Assembly (NCBI GenBank): GCA_964036665.1
Contig: OZ038528.1
Location: 15,546,245-15,610,244, forward strand
Source of the DNA: Gordius sp. MW1
Taxonomy: Eukaryota > Nematomorpha > Gordioida > Gordea > Gordiidae
Reading direction: 5' to 3'
Length of the DNA stretch: 64,000 nucleotides
Numbering within the stretch: the stretch's first letter is position 1; each line of letters begins with the position of its first letter. The notes below the pieces were generated by a model. That model saw nothing but the letters and a program-made list of their open reading frames with translations. It was not told the DNA's origin and made no database searches. Below are positions 1 through 10,229 of this stretch, piece after piece. Made by a program: the position numbers and the translations under genes.

Positions 1-79
1 AGAGCAATTATTAATCTATATACTTAATAAAAATCATACATTTAGATGATTGTCTGACTTTTAAAAACCTTTGTAATCC

Positions 80-303
80 ATGACCGTTTATATAATCTCT
101 AGCCCGTTCAAACCCGTTTATAAAACGCCAGGCCCGTTTAAGCCCGTTAAAAAAATTCAGACCCGTCCGAGCCCGTTCCATTAATTGTTACCGTCCGGGC
201 CCGGCCTGTGGAAATTTTTATGTTACAAAGCCCGTCCGTACCCGCCCGCGGGACGGGCTTTTAGGGCCCGTCCGCGGGCCGGGCCTGCCCGTGCAGATCT
301 CTA
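80..303. repeat. GC-rich hAT-type MITE, right part
   Basis: Repeated GCCCG/CCCGTCC words in otherwise AT-rich DNA end in TGCAGATCTCTA. The same kind of end (TGCAGNTCTCTA) closes the repeats at 23991 and about 56275. The copy ending at 23991 has an inverted partner and an 8-bp target duplication, so the hAT superfamily is likely. The left end of this copy is not recognisable inside the window. Confidence 0.5.
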
Positions 304-608
304 TTCTATACTACGTTGAACCTATTTGCAAGGCAATTATTGGGGGGAGGGGTTAAAATATAATAATTATAATGCATACTCCCCTTAATTTTAAATATAC
401 TTTCCAAATCCCTTAACAATGCATTCCTATGCCCGTTTGAAGCAGATTACAAAATACCTACTCTTGGTCAACAAAAAGTCGATTTTTTTTGCATAATTTT
501 ACACACAGACATGTATAATTGATTCATAAGTAAAATACTTAATAACTGTTGACTTTTTTAATATCATTGGTATGAATAATTTAACATCAACGAATAACAA
601 AACAACTT

Positions 609-1066
609 TTAATATATTTTCGTCGGCCTTTTCGCGCATTTACATATGTCACAATGTTTTTCCCTATTGAATCCATATCTGCATTTCAATCGACACACGA
701 CTCCTTTTAAAAACATTATTTATTAATTATATATAATATATTATTTAATATGTCATATTAGAAAAATGCAAGGTTTTTAATAGTTTATTGATTAACTTAC
801 GTTTGCATTTACAAATCGGACAGCATTGCCCCATAGGGACAAAACTTCCCCACTGGCAATTAATATTTGCACAATCCACAAGTGTACAATCGACTTAAAG
901 TTTAAACAAAATTTTTAAAATAATTTGCTTAAAAAATATATATAGAGTACTCATTTTAATTATTTAATAATCATACTATATATTTACCTGGTGGGATAGC
1001 TGTCCTTATAGAATTCTTACCCTTAAGATACAATACTAGAAGTAACATTGATAAGACGATCTTCAT
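609..1066 (-). CDS. Secreted VWC/antistasin-like cysteine-rich peptide, copy A
   Basis: Three exons on the minus strand: 1066-988, 893-801 and 703-609, encoding 88 residues. All introns are GT-AG and phase 1. Exon 1 encodes a signal peptide (MKIVLSMLLLVLYLKG) and a short linker. Exon 2 encodes a VWC-like module, C-x4-C-x4-C-x10-CC-x2-C-x-C, with CCPIC. Exon 3 encodes an antistasin-like module, C-x3-C-x9-C-x2-C-x-C, with the signature CRYGF and ICKCAKRP. The mature peptide has 12 cysteines, so six disulfides are possible. Antistasin domains are known serine-protease inhibitors and VWC modules bind proteins such as BMPs; which applies here is unknown. A TATA-like TATATT lies about 120 bp upstream of the ATG (1186-1181). 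An alternative in-phase donor lies at 1020/1019. The gene was found from conservation with copies B and C; the exons are too short to stand out as ORFs. Expression is unproven. Confidence 0.82.
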
Positions 1067-1861
1067 TTTAATTATAAATTATTTGTTCGGCTGAAACAAA
1101 AATAGATAATTGATTGCTTATACTTAATTAACTCTGTGACCAGGTAAATAAACTTAGTTAGTCAGTATTTAAATTATCTTAATATACCATCACATGCCTG
1201 TGGTAACGTAGTCTGTTTTTAATCAGTTTCAATTTAATCCTGATATTGCCAATCCAATCTCACAACCACTTTTAGTTTGAAGGGGTGGGGGTGAGTAGAA
1301 TTTTATACTTTCACTATAGACCAATTTTTTCTCTTTTTTTCAATTACAGACTTTCCAGATTTTAAATTTTTTAAAAGGCTTAGTTACGAGGGGAATCGGA
1401 TCAAAACGCCCTTAAACCGTGTTGAATTTTAGCTAAAATAAATAATTTATTTTTCATGGGAATATTGGCAGATTTTAAAATGAAACCTTGAAAAACTGTA
1501 CATTGAAACAAATTAACTAAAATCTCTTGAGGCTAGTTGGGCAAGAAATAATGATTATAGGCATAATCTCCTAACAGGGATATTAGGACCGCCAAGCAAT
1601 CTCTTTTTGAATTTTTTATCATTCAAATATATATTATAATGTCTCACTTAATTTACATAATTTTGTCTAAAGTAAAAGTTACTAACATTTTTTACAAATT
1701 TTTTTGTTAAGTCTCTAGTAGCGGCTGTGGTTGGTGTAACAAAAAGTATGCGATTGTCCAACATGAATATATGGAGTAACATTAACAATAATAAGACAAT
1801 TTGGGCCTAATGGCATATTTATAATTAATTTTGTTATTTTTTATTTAATTTGATATGTTTA
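1067..1861. other. 5' flank of peptide gene A
   Basis: AT-rich non-coding DNA. Apart from the TATA-like stretch mentioned for gene A, I see no gene, RNA or clear repeat here. Confidence 0.4.
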
Positions 1862-2015
1862 CATTGGCGTAGTGAGGGGGAGGCAGTGAGGGGAAGCTAC
1901 CCCCTTTCCAAATTTTTTTTTTTAATTTAATATAATTATGTCTGAAATTTCATTTTGCCCCTTCCTAAATCATTATTGCCCCCCCCCTCTGATTCAACTC
2001 CTGGCTACGCCCATG
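1862..2015. mobile_element. hAT-type MITE, CATGGGCGTAG family
   Basis: About 154 bp bounded by CATTGGCGTAG and CTACGCCCATG, with oligo-G near the left end and oligo-C near the right. The flanking octamers tatgttta and tctgttaa match at 6 of 8 positions, as expected for an old hAT target duplication. Related copies lie at 8551, 24262, 28074, 34477 and 37826. Confidence 0.6.
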
Positions 2016-2568
2016 TCTGTTAATACTATGTTGAATAAAACATCAAATCAAGATATTGAGGTATAGTTTCTCAAATTGATCGAAAAGAAATTATACTTAT
2101 TTAAAATAATACATTTTTAAACAAACCTATAAATGGATTAAGGGCTCTAAATCTCGAACCTCATCCCACCCCCTTCGACTTTTCATATTGTTTAGCTTCA
2201 TATTTTTATTAATAGGATAGGCGTATACGACTACCGCCTAAATCGACGCTTTATTATGTACAAAATACTATATGTATTGATTGCTATTTTAATAGTTGTC
2301 AACCTCGTAATAAATCGGGTTTATCTTAATAATTTACCTAACATACCGTAATCGTTGTAAATCTTTACCGCTAATTTTTAAAAACTTGGCTGAAATATTT
2401 GCGACCATTTTGACCATTATTATAATTAGGACATGGCCAAGCTGACTATGGAAGGGTTTTGAGGAATTTATTTGGGCAGAAAATATAAGCTGACCTCCGT
2501 AATGTTTGCATTGCTTTGTGATTCCATTCTTTACAAACCAATTATTGATGAAAAATTATAATGATACC

Positions 2569-2849
2569 TGCTGTAGCTCGCCTTTTCCCATACTCAAATT
2601 AAGCCTTTTCCCATACTCAAATTAACTCATTAGTGCTTTTCCTTTTTAGTTAATACTCCCACACTCTCACCCATTAGTTATAATATCATTAGTTACTTTC
2701 CCACACTCTCACCATGATTTGAGTTCGCATTCATTATTGTAATTAAGTACATTATTATTCCCACGCTTTTTCCTATATATTACCAAATTATCGCATAAAT
2801 GGATTCTTGGATTTTTTCCCTTTCTTACGCATTTTATTACGCTATAAAA
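2569..2849 (+). repeat. 5' LTR of the intact Gypsy element
   Basis: 281 bp, identical by eye to 6765-7045. It begins TGCTGTAG and ends CTATAAAA, not the usual CA. A short direct duplication (CCTTTTCCCATACTCAAATTAA) lies near the 5' end. Confidence 0.93.
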
Positions 2850-2850
2850 T

Positions 2851-5800
2851 ATGGCGCGGTCGAATTCCAATATACAATTCCATCAATATAATCCTACCGA
2901 TAGTTTTGACTTATACTTGTCACAATTCAACCATTTTCACAATGTTATCGGTTGCGATAAAAAATCCTTATTTCTATCCGTTATAGGTACCGAAAATTTC
3001 GAATTACTTACAAACCTTATTGCCCCCCAGGACCCTGCAAACCTTCCTTTTGAAGAATTATGTTTAGCCCTAAAAAACTTTTATTCTCCCAAATTAAACC
3101 CAATCGTACAACGCTACAAATTTAATAAGTTGTCCCAAATGGATGATGAAACCATCGATGCATTTACAGCAAGATTAAAGGGGGTGGCAATCCATTGCGA
3201 ATTCGGATCGAACCTTGAAAGTAGCCTCCGTGATAGGTTTGTAGCTGGATTAAAGAAAACAAAGATTGTTGAACGCCTTTTAGGCATAGAAAATTTGACA
3301 TGGCAAATTGCGCTGGACACCTCTCGCGCCATGGAAAGGGCAGAACTACAATCGCAATTATTGAATCATTCGGAAACAATTCATTTGGTAAAACCCAGGT
3401 CCTTAAATTATTGTTATTCATGCGGGGGGAATCATAATCGGGCCATGTGTAAATTTCGAACTGCAGTTTGTTTTAAATGTCAAAAAAAGGGACACATTGG
3501 AAAAATATGCAAGAGCGAATGCAGTGTTACGCATCATCAAGTGAATTATTTGAAGGGATATTCGTCATTTCCCACTTATACATTAAAGGTAAATGATCTA
3601 GATGTTAATTTTGAAATTGATACAGGGTCATCAGTGACAATGGTGAATGGAGGAAACATTGTAGTACGGAACGTTTCTCCACTCAAAACTATCTTAAAGA
3701 GCTATAATGGTACAACCATACCAACGAAAGGGAAAACCGAGGTGACAGTATCTGAAAATGGCAAACGATTTAAATTGCCGTTAATCGTATCAGAAGGCCA
3801 TGGCCACAACATATTAGGACGCGATTGGTTGCAACATTTTCCCCATATCCTAATTCAACTGGCACATAAATGGATTAAAGATGATACCACTCCCTCTTCA
3901 ATCAATATGGTTAATTGTTACAATAATTTGAATGATATTACTAACAAATATTCTTCGTTATTTGATAATAAATCCACCGGAGTTATTGATTTTTATACAA
4001 CACTTAAACTTAAACCCGAATCCTCTCCTAAATTTTTTCGGCCCAGACCAATCCCTTATTTTATTAAAGAAAAAGTGGATAAGGAGTTAGACCGACTAGT
4101 TAATGAAGGGGTTTTGAAATCTGTAAAATATGCCGACTATGCAGCGCCCATTGTTACTGTTCTTAAAAAAAATGGGGGATTACGAATTTGTGGAGATTTC
4201 CGAAATTTGAATAATAATCTAGTTGTTGAAAAATACCCTCTTCCCCGAATCCAAGACTTGTTTTCTAAATTAGCAGGTTTTAGATATTTCTCCATATTAG
4301 ACCTAAAGGAAGCTTATTATCAAATTAAAATTACTGAAAAATCACAAAATATTTTAACAATTAATACCCACAGAGGACTTTTTCAATATACTCGACTTCC
4401 ATTCGGAATTGCTTCTGCCCCAGCGATATTTCAGCGCTTCATAGACTCATTATTTAGGAACATTAATGGTGTAGTATGTTATTTAGACGACATTATCGTG
4501 TCTGGGAAAACAATTGAGGATCACAATAAAAATCTCGAAATAGTGTTTAAAATATTGGATGAGGCTAATATAAAATTAAAACGAGAAAAATGTAATTTTT
4601 TACAAAAATCAATTGAATATCTTGGACATATAATAAACGAGGAAGGAATTCACACAACTAACAAAAATACTAAGGCAATTATAAATGCTCCTGACCCTAC
4701 ATCAATTAAAGAATTACAATCTTTCTTAGGCATGGCTACCTATTATGCTAAGTTTATACAAAATTTTTCGACTCTAGCACAACCGTTGTATAAATTATTA
4801 AGAAAATCAGTGAAATGGAATTGGACACAAGATTGTATAAATGCCATTAATAAAATAAAGAAAAAAATAATTAATGCTCCTGTTTTAGTTCATTTTAATC
4901 CTCAATTACCATTGCTACTCTCCACCGATGCTTCAGCGGAAGGTATCGGCGCCGTTTTATCACATGAAATTAAGGGGTACGAGCATCCCATTTCTTTTGC
5001 CTCGCGCACACTCAACGCTGCGGAGAGAAATTACAGCCAAATTGAAAAAGAAGCGTTAGCCATTATATTTGCATTTCAAAAATTTCGAGAATACATTTAT
5101 GGCCAAACCTTCACTCTAGTAACAGACCACAAACCACTATTATCAATATTTAATCAAACCAAAAACGTACCTCAAGCTGTATCGGCGCGACTTCAACGAT
5201 GGGCTTTATTTACAACACCGTACCAATTTAATATTAGATATAAGAATACCAAAGAAAACGCTCGTGCAGATATGCTCTCAAGGTTAGCTGTTCCGGACGA
5301 AACAATATCTCAAGAGGGAGATATTTGTGCTATTTACGAAGAAACATTTAAGCAATTACCAATTACATCGGCAGATGTGGCCAGACATACCCGTCAAGAT
5401 CCTGTTCTAGGACAAGTATATAATTACGTACTTCACGGTTGGCCCAAAAAAGTGGAATCGGAACTAGTCGTGTACCATCAACGCCAAAAAGAATTAACAA
5501 CGCTAAAAGGATGCCTTTTCTGGGGATATAGGGTGGTCATTCCACAAAAATTAAGAAAAGATATTTTATATATGCTCCATTTAGGCCATCCTGGTATGAC
5601 CCGCTCTAGGATTCTAGCCCGTCAACATTTATGGTATCCAGGTATCGATAAGGACATCCAAAATTACGTTAATAATTGTAAAAATTGCCAAGAGTGGTTT
5701 TCTGGAACACCAGAATTAGCTCCCCAAAAATGGACAAACCCTGGTAAACCTTGGTCTAGGCTACATTTAGATTTTTGTGGTTCTATTCACGGTTATTATT

Positions 5801-6753
5801 ATCTAATTTTGGTCGATGCATATACCAAATGGCCAGAGATATTCCCTATGACCAGCATTAGTGCATCGTGCACTATCAATGCCCTCGAATCGATATTTGC
5901 TCGTTTCGGACTACCTAATTCCATTGTTTCAGATAATGGTCCACAATTTACAAGTGCTGAATTCAAGGGATATTGCAAAAAAAATAATATTCGAAACATT
6001 TATTCAAGTCCTTACCACCCTCGTTATAATGGAGAAGCCGAACGTTTTATTCGAACCTTTAAAAATTTCCTATATAAGTCGCAAAATTTTAAAAATGATA
6101 AATTATTTAATTTCTTGTTTTCTTACAGGAATACTATCCATCCTACAACTGGTTTTACCCCAGCAGATTTGTTAATCAAAATTCACCCCTTAAGTTTGTT
6201 TAGTTTTTTAAAACCACACATGATGGTAGGGGAACTTGAAGAAGATAATTTTATTAGAAGAAAATTTTTAATCGGTGACAAAGTCTGGGTGAGAGATTTT
6301 ACAAGTAGTGACAAATTGTGGTGCAAAGGAGTCGTTCGTAAAATACTTGGTCCCGTTTCTTACGTAATCGAAACAGAAGAAGGTATGATGTGGAAAAGAC
6401 ATGGCGACCACATAAGGAAACGATCGGATACAATCATGGAAGAAGACTTGCCTACACAGGTGACAACGCCCTGCCCCTCTCCTTCTACAGACTTGGCAAA
6501 TGATTCACCATTTGACGATTACAGCACGGAGCAAGCTAGTTTTTCACGTACACCACCTATGACGCCCTCCATTAATACTCTTCCATCTACGACCCTTCCT
6601 TTTAACTCGCCACCATCCACATCTTCGACGATACCACTTACGTCCCCGCCCCGTTTGCCGATCGATCCTGACGTAGTTGGACTACCTTCACCTACACTAC
6701 CACGACGGTCGACCCGAATTAAATACCCGATGCAAAGATACGGAATCGATTAA
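2851..6753 (+). CDS. gag-pol: Gag-Pol polyprotein of a Ty3/Gypsy element
   Basis: One ORF of 1300 codons with no frameshift between gag and pol. Gag is about residues 1-230 and ends in two zinc knuckles (188-220; CYSCGGNHNRAMC and CFKCQKKGHIGKIC). The aspartic protease has DTGS at about 257. Reverse transcriptase follows with YLDDI at about 544. RNase H has STDAS at about 691. Integrase has an N-terminal H-H-C-C zinc finger at about 910-945, a DDE core (LDFCG at about 972, DNGPQFTS at about 1027, E in GEAERF at about 1062) and a GPY/F-type module (LGPVSYVIE at about 1165). The last 110 residues are Ser/Thr/Pro-rich. All catalytic residues are present. The ATG lies one base after the LTR and overlaps the presumed primer-binding site. 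No envelope gene is seen. Confidence 0.96.
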   Translation: MARSNSNIQFHQYNPTDSFDLYLSQFNHFHNVIGCDKKSLFLSVIGTENFELLTNLIAPQDPANLPFEELCLALKNFYSPKLNPIVQRYKFNKLSQMDDETIDAFTARLKGVAIHCEFGSNLESSLRDRFVAGLKKTKIVERLLGIENLTWQIALDTSRAMERAELQSQLLNHSETIHLVKPRSLNYCYSCGGNHNRAMCKFRTAVCFKCQKKGHIGKICKSECSVTHHQVNYLKGYSSFPTYTLKVNDLDVNFEIDTGSSVTMVNGGNIVVRNVSPLKTILKSYNGTTIPTKGKTEVTVSENGKRFKLPLIVSEGHGHNILGRDWLQHFPHILIQLAHKWIKDDTTPSSINMVNCYNNLNDITNKYSSLFDNKSTGVIDFYTTLKLKPESSPKFFRPRPIPYFIKEKVDKELDRLVNEGVLKSVKYADYAAPIVTVLKKNGGLRICGDFRNLNNNLVVEKYPLPRIQDLFSKLAGFRYFSILDLKEAYYQIKITEKSQNILTINTHRGLFQYTRLPFGIASAPAIFQRFIDSLFRNINGVVCYLDDIIVSGKTIEDHNKNLEIVFKILDEANIKLKREKCNFLQKSIEYLGHIINEEGIHTTNKNTKAIINAPDPTSIKELQSFLGMATYYAKFIQNFSTLAQPLYKLLRKSVKWNWTQDCINAINKIKKKIINAPVLVHFNPQLPLLLSTDASAEGIGAVLSHEIKGYEHPISFASRTLNAAERNYSQIEKEALAIIFAFQKFREYIYGQTFTLVTDHKPLLSIFNQTKNVPQAVSARLQRWALFTTPYQFNIRYKNTKENARADMLSRLAVPDETISQEGDICAIYEETFKQLPITSADVARHTRQDPVLGQVYNYVLHGWPKKVESELVVYHQRQKELTTLKGCLFWGYRVVIPQKLRKDILYMLHLGHPGMTRSRILARQHLWYPGIDKDIQNYVNNCKNCQEWFSGTPELAPQKWTNPGKPWSRLHLDFCGSIHGYYYLILVDAYTKWPEIFPMTSISASCTINALESIFARFGLPNSIVSDNGPQFTSAEFKGYCKKNNIRNIYSSPYHPRYNGEAERFIRTFKNFLYKSQNFKNDKLFNFLFSYRNTIHPTTGFTPADLLIKIHPLSLFSFLKPHMMVGELEEDNFIRRKFLIGDKVWVRDFTSSDKLWCKGVVRKILGPVSYVIETEEGMMWKRHGDHIRKRSDTIMEEDLPTQVTTPCPSPSTDLANDSPFDDYSTEQASFSRTPPMTPSINTLPSTTLPFNSPPSTSSTIPLTSPPRLPIDPDVVGLPSPTLPRRSTRIKYPMQRYGID
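2852..2869 (+). promoter_or_regulatory. Presumed primer-binding site
   Basis: TGGCGCGGTCGAATTCC starts two bases after the 5' LTR. TGG complements the CCA end of a tRNA, and its position is where Gypsy primer sites lie. The matching tRNA cannot be named without a tRNA set. The site overlaps the first codons of gag. Confidence 0.6.
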
Positions 6754-6764
6754 GGGGAAAGAAA
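6752..6764 (+). promoter_or_regulatory. Polypurine tract
   Basis: AAGGGGAAAGAAA lies directly before the 3' LTR and overlaps the stop codon of gag-pol. It is the expected primer for plus-strand synthesis. Confidence 0.85.
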
Positions 6765-7045
6765 TGCTGTAGCTCGCCTTTTCCCATACTCAAATTAAGC
6801 CTTTTCCCATACTCAAATTAACTCATTAGTGCTTTTCCTTTTTAGTTAATACTCCCACACTCTCACCCATTAGTTATAATATCATTAGTTACTTTCCCAC
6901 ACTCTCACCATGATTTGAGTTCGCATTCATTATTGTAATTAAGTACATTATTATTCCCACGCTTTTTCCTATATATTACCAAATTATCGCATAAATGGAT
7001 TCTTGGATTTTTTCCCTTTCTTACGCATTTTATTACGCTATAAAA
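6765..7045 (+). repeat. 3' LTR of the intact Gypsy element
   Basis: 281 bp identical to 2569-2849. It is followed by ATACC, the second copy of the target-site duplication. Confidence 0.93.
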
Positions 7046-7050
7046 ATACC

Positions 7051-7514
7051 CGTGACAGGAACATTTTTAGTTAAGGTACTAAAAAGTGTTAGAAAAATCT
7101 TGTTTAAACCATAATAACGTTAATTAACATGGGGGCAAGAAATTTCATTCTGAGTAGCCTGGGCACGCAGAAAGCTTATTTTTATACTACTAAAATAATA
7201 AATGAATTGCTGCCACCTGTTTTCTCTATTCGGGCTAAGCTGTGCGAGAGCAGCCCTTTCCTTCATAATTAATGTAGATAATAATGGTTAAATTTGTATC
7301 ATTGCCTATTTCCCTCTAAAGCCTAAATATTACATCCAAACAGTGACTTATCGATACTTTCATATGCCCTTTTGGTGTAAGTTCTTTAGTCAGCCGATAA
7401 ATTTGATGCTACATGCAAATAATGTGATTGATAAACACTGAATTAGAAAAAACACATTTTTTTACTTAACAATTTAACATCAACGCATAACAAACAAATT
7501 TTTTAATAGAATTT
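7051..7514. other. 3' flank of peptide gene B
   Basis: Non-coding. The first part downstream of gene B (a block around GTTGATGTTAAATT on the minus strand) resembles the same position behind gene A, so the duplication that made the two genes included their 3' ends. No other feature is seen. Confidence 0.45.
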
Positions 7515-7986
7515 TTAATGAATATAAATGGGTCTCTTTGCACATTTACAGATCTCACAGCCTTTTTCATCTTTGGCAAACCCATACCTGCATCCCAATT
7601 TGCACGAGACAGCTATTGAAATATATCAAGAAACATTCAGGATTTTAAAAATTGTTTTTAACTTTTATTAAAATGTAATTTAATATTTAATAACTTACGT
7701 GTGCATTTACAAATGCGACAGCACTGTCTTTGAGGCACAAAACTTCCATGTTTGCAGTTGGGGAACGCACATCTTACAAGTGAGCAATCGACTTAAAAAT
7801 TTAAATAAAGTTATTTCATTACAAGTTTGCCTGAGATTTTTTAAGTTAAAATATTTCAATTTATAAAAGGGCTGAATAAATAAAAATAATGTATGATTTA
7901 CTTGGGGGCCTAATTGTATTATGATACCTAGAAAGGACCATGTTGAATCCCATTAAAAGGAGTAATATTGCTAAGATTGACTTCAT
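7515..7986 (-). CDS. Secreted VWC/antistasin-like cysteine-rich peptide, copy B
   Basis: Three exons on the minus strand: 7986-7902, 7791-7699 and 7612-7515, encoding 91 residues, with introns in phase 1 and GT-AG. Exon 1 gives a classic signal peptide (MKSILAILLLLMGFNMVLS). Exon 2 gives the VWC-like module C-x4-C-x4-C-x10-CC-x2-C-x-C with ICKC. Exon 3 gives an antistasin-like module with C-x3-C, RYGFAKDEKGC and EICKC. Twelve cysteines sit in the mature part. Its antistasin module has the typical GF-x2-D-x2-GC spacing and is the closest of the three to the family pattern. A TATA-like box lies at 8168-8161, about 180 bp upstream. It shares exon lengths, phases and sequence with copies A and C. 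Secretion is a safe inference; protease inhibition is only a family-based guess. Confidence 0.85.
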
Positions 7987-8550
7987 TTTAGATTACAAAT
8001 TAGTAGATAGACTGGAACAAAATAGATATTTGATTAACTGAAAACAAATTTAGTTTATGTAGCAATAAACACAATTACGAAGTAAATAAATTAATGTTGA
8101 TACAAATTAATTGTCCTAATATATTGACCTTGCATTTGCTATATTAACATAGCCTGGCGATATATAAATTCATTTTAACCTCAATCATTCCTCATATAAT
8201 GGCAATTAAACAAAAATTCTAACTTCCAAATTAAAAATGTGATTTTACATATAATGTTATCTTGGTTGGACTTGAATAAGTTAATAAAATAATGTTATCT
8301 TGGTTGGACTTGAATAAGTTAATAAAGCATCGTATCCTTTTTCATTTCAGTTTGACTTAATATTTTGCCCTTTCACATTAAAATTGGATACACGGTTTAG
8401 GGTATGGGCATAAAAGAAACTGTATTAATTTTTATTAATAAATAAAATTAAATTTATCTTAAATACAATTGGTTTCTAGAACAATAATTGTAGATAATTA
8501 AATCGATAATTATATTTGCCATCCTACCAGTTTAGGCTTAGACGTTAAAC

Positions 8551-8703
8551 CATGGGCAACGGTAAAAAAATATTTTTTCAATGCAAAAAGCCTTAAAAAT
8601 CAGAATTTTTTTTATATTTTGCCTCCCCCGTTTCCTTAATTGAACTTAGACAATTTTCAACCACCCCCCCCCCCGCCCTATCCAAAACCTGGCCACGCCC
8701 ATG
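8551..8703. mobile_element. hAT-type MITE, CATGGGC family
   Basis: About 153 bp from CATGGGCAACGG to GGCCACGCCCATG with an oligo-C run near the right end. It is flanked by cgttaaac and cgttgaac, an 8-bp duplication with one mismatch. Confidence 0.7.
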
Positions 8704-8777
8704 CGTTGAACAAGATAAGTGATTAATTTATGGACTTGAATCCATCAGGTAATTTTAAAGACTCTTTCATAATGGAA

Positions 8778-10221
8778 CAGGGGCGTAGCCAGGATTTTCT
8801 CAAGGGGGTAGAAATTTTCCAATTTTTTAAAAACATTTTTATTCAATAAATTATTTATAAGGCGGAGGCCCCCGAGGAGATGGGGGTCTGGGGACGAAGC
8901 CCCCAGCTACGCCCGAAGGGCTTATTTTTCTATTTACTAATATAATATTATTAACTAGATACGGCAAACGTTGTTTTGCCATTTACCCGGGTGTATTAAA
9001 TTATGTTGGAATTTTAGGGCATATATGATGATAAAGCGGTTATTGAAGTAAAAATAAAGTTTGATGTCTATATGTTCTACTTCTATTGTTCTATTTCCGT
9101 ATACAGTGCAAGGCGTAAGAATACTCGAAAACTACTGGACCGATTTGCATTTGGCTTGAACAATCTTAAAACATGCTCCGGAGTGTCAGGAATAAACTGT
9201 GAAATTTTGAGCCAAATCGGATTGGTAGTTTTCCAAAAAAGTTGAGAATCAGGCGCTAAACTGTTCTCGAAAACTACTGGACCGATTTGGCTCAAACAAA
9301 TCTTAAAACATGCTCCGGAGTGTCAGGAATAAACTATGAAATTTTGAGCCAAATCGGTCTGGTATTTTTCAAAATTGGTGGCGGCATACACACATAGTTT
9401 CATTTTTATATATAAGACTAGATGAACCCGGCAAACGTTGTTTTGCCATTTATTTTTGCATTTTGCAGTATCACTTTTTAAGTGTTTCTAATGGCTGTAG
9501 ACTTACACTTTATGAATAATTGACTAAAAACATAAAATATTCATAACGCAGTACAGATATAACCCAAATAATTTATAGTAAAGTTTAGCATAAGCCTTAA
9601 AGAAATGTCACTGAGTTTTAAATGTAATTTAAGTTTCTTCTACAAAATAAACGCATAACCATGACATAAAATACTTTGTAGAATCTAATGTTTATCCTCT
9701 GGTTGATTCATATGGTAACGGGTCTGACCTGATTTAATATGAAAGAAAATTTTTATGCAGCCATAAAACATTTAAGCTTCATATATTATACTATAGCATA
9801 TGACGTCTTTATTAATTGCCAAAACGTATAAAACAAAAAAACGTGACCCTTCGAAAACTACTGGCCCGATTTGACTCAAACAAATCTTAAAACATGCTCC
9901 GGAGTATGGGGAATAAACTCTGAAATTTTGAGCCAAATCGGTCTGGTAGTTATCCAAATTTGGTTTTATTAAGTGCCAAAACGTATAAAACAACGTATAA
10001 AACAAAAAAACGTGACCCCTCGAAAACTACTGAACCGATTTGCTCGAACAAATCTTAAAACATGCTCCGGAGTATGGGGAATAAACTGTGAAACTTTGAG
10101 CCAAATCGGTCTAATAGTTTTCCAAATTTGGTTTTATTAAGTGCCAAAACGTATAAAACACATTAATTTTTGGCCAAGGGGGTAAACTATCCGTTTTTCT
10201 ACCCCCTTGTCTACGCCCCTG
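8778..10221. mobile_element. 1.44-kb hAT-type non-autonomous element
   Basis: It starts CAGGGGCGTAGCC and ends CTACGCCCCTG, flanked by the perfect 8-bp duplication TAATGGAA (8770-8777 and 10222-10229). No transposase is present. The interior holds about four copies of an 80-130-bp module built around AAACTACTGGACCGATTTG, ATGCTCCGGAGT and AGCCAAATCGGTCTGGTAG, whose outer parts are inverted to each other. Two copies of a module beginning CGGCAAACGTTGTTTTGCCA lie at about 8950 and 9430. The element is probably a composite of nested repeats. Confidence 0.75.
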
Positions 10222-10229
10222 TAATGGAA

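Larger units (their letters stand above)
2569..7045 (+). mobile_element. Intact Ty3/Gypsy LTR retrotransposon
   Basis: A complete 4477-bp element: 5' LTR 2569-2849, gag-pol ORF 2851-6753, polypurine tract 6752-6764 and 3' LTR 6765-7045. The LTRs read identical over 281 bp, and the 5-bp duplication ATACC flanks the element (2564-2568 and 7046-7050). Identical LTRs, an uninterrupted ORF and a clean target duplication show a very recent insertion that may still be mobile. It separates peptide genes A and B. Domain order places it in Ty3/Gypsy; the style resembles the Mag (K02A2.6-like) lineage, which is an inference. Confidence 0.95.
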
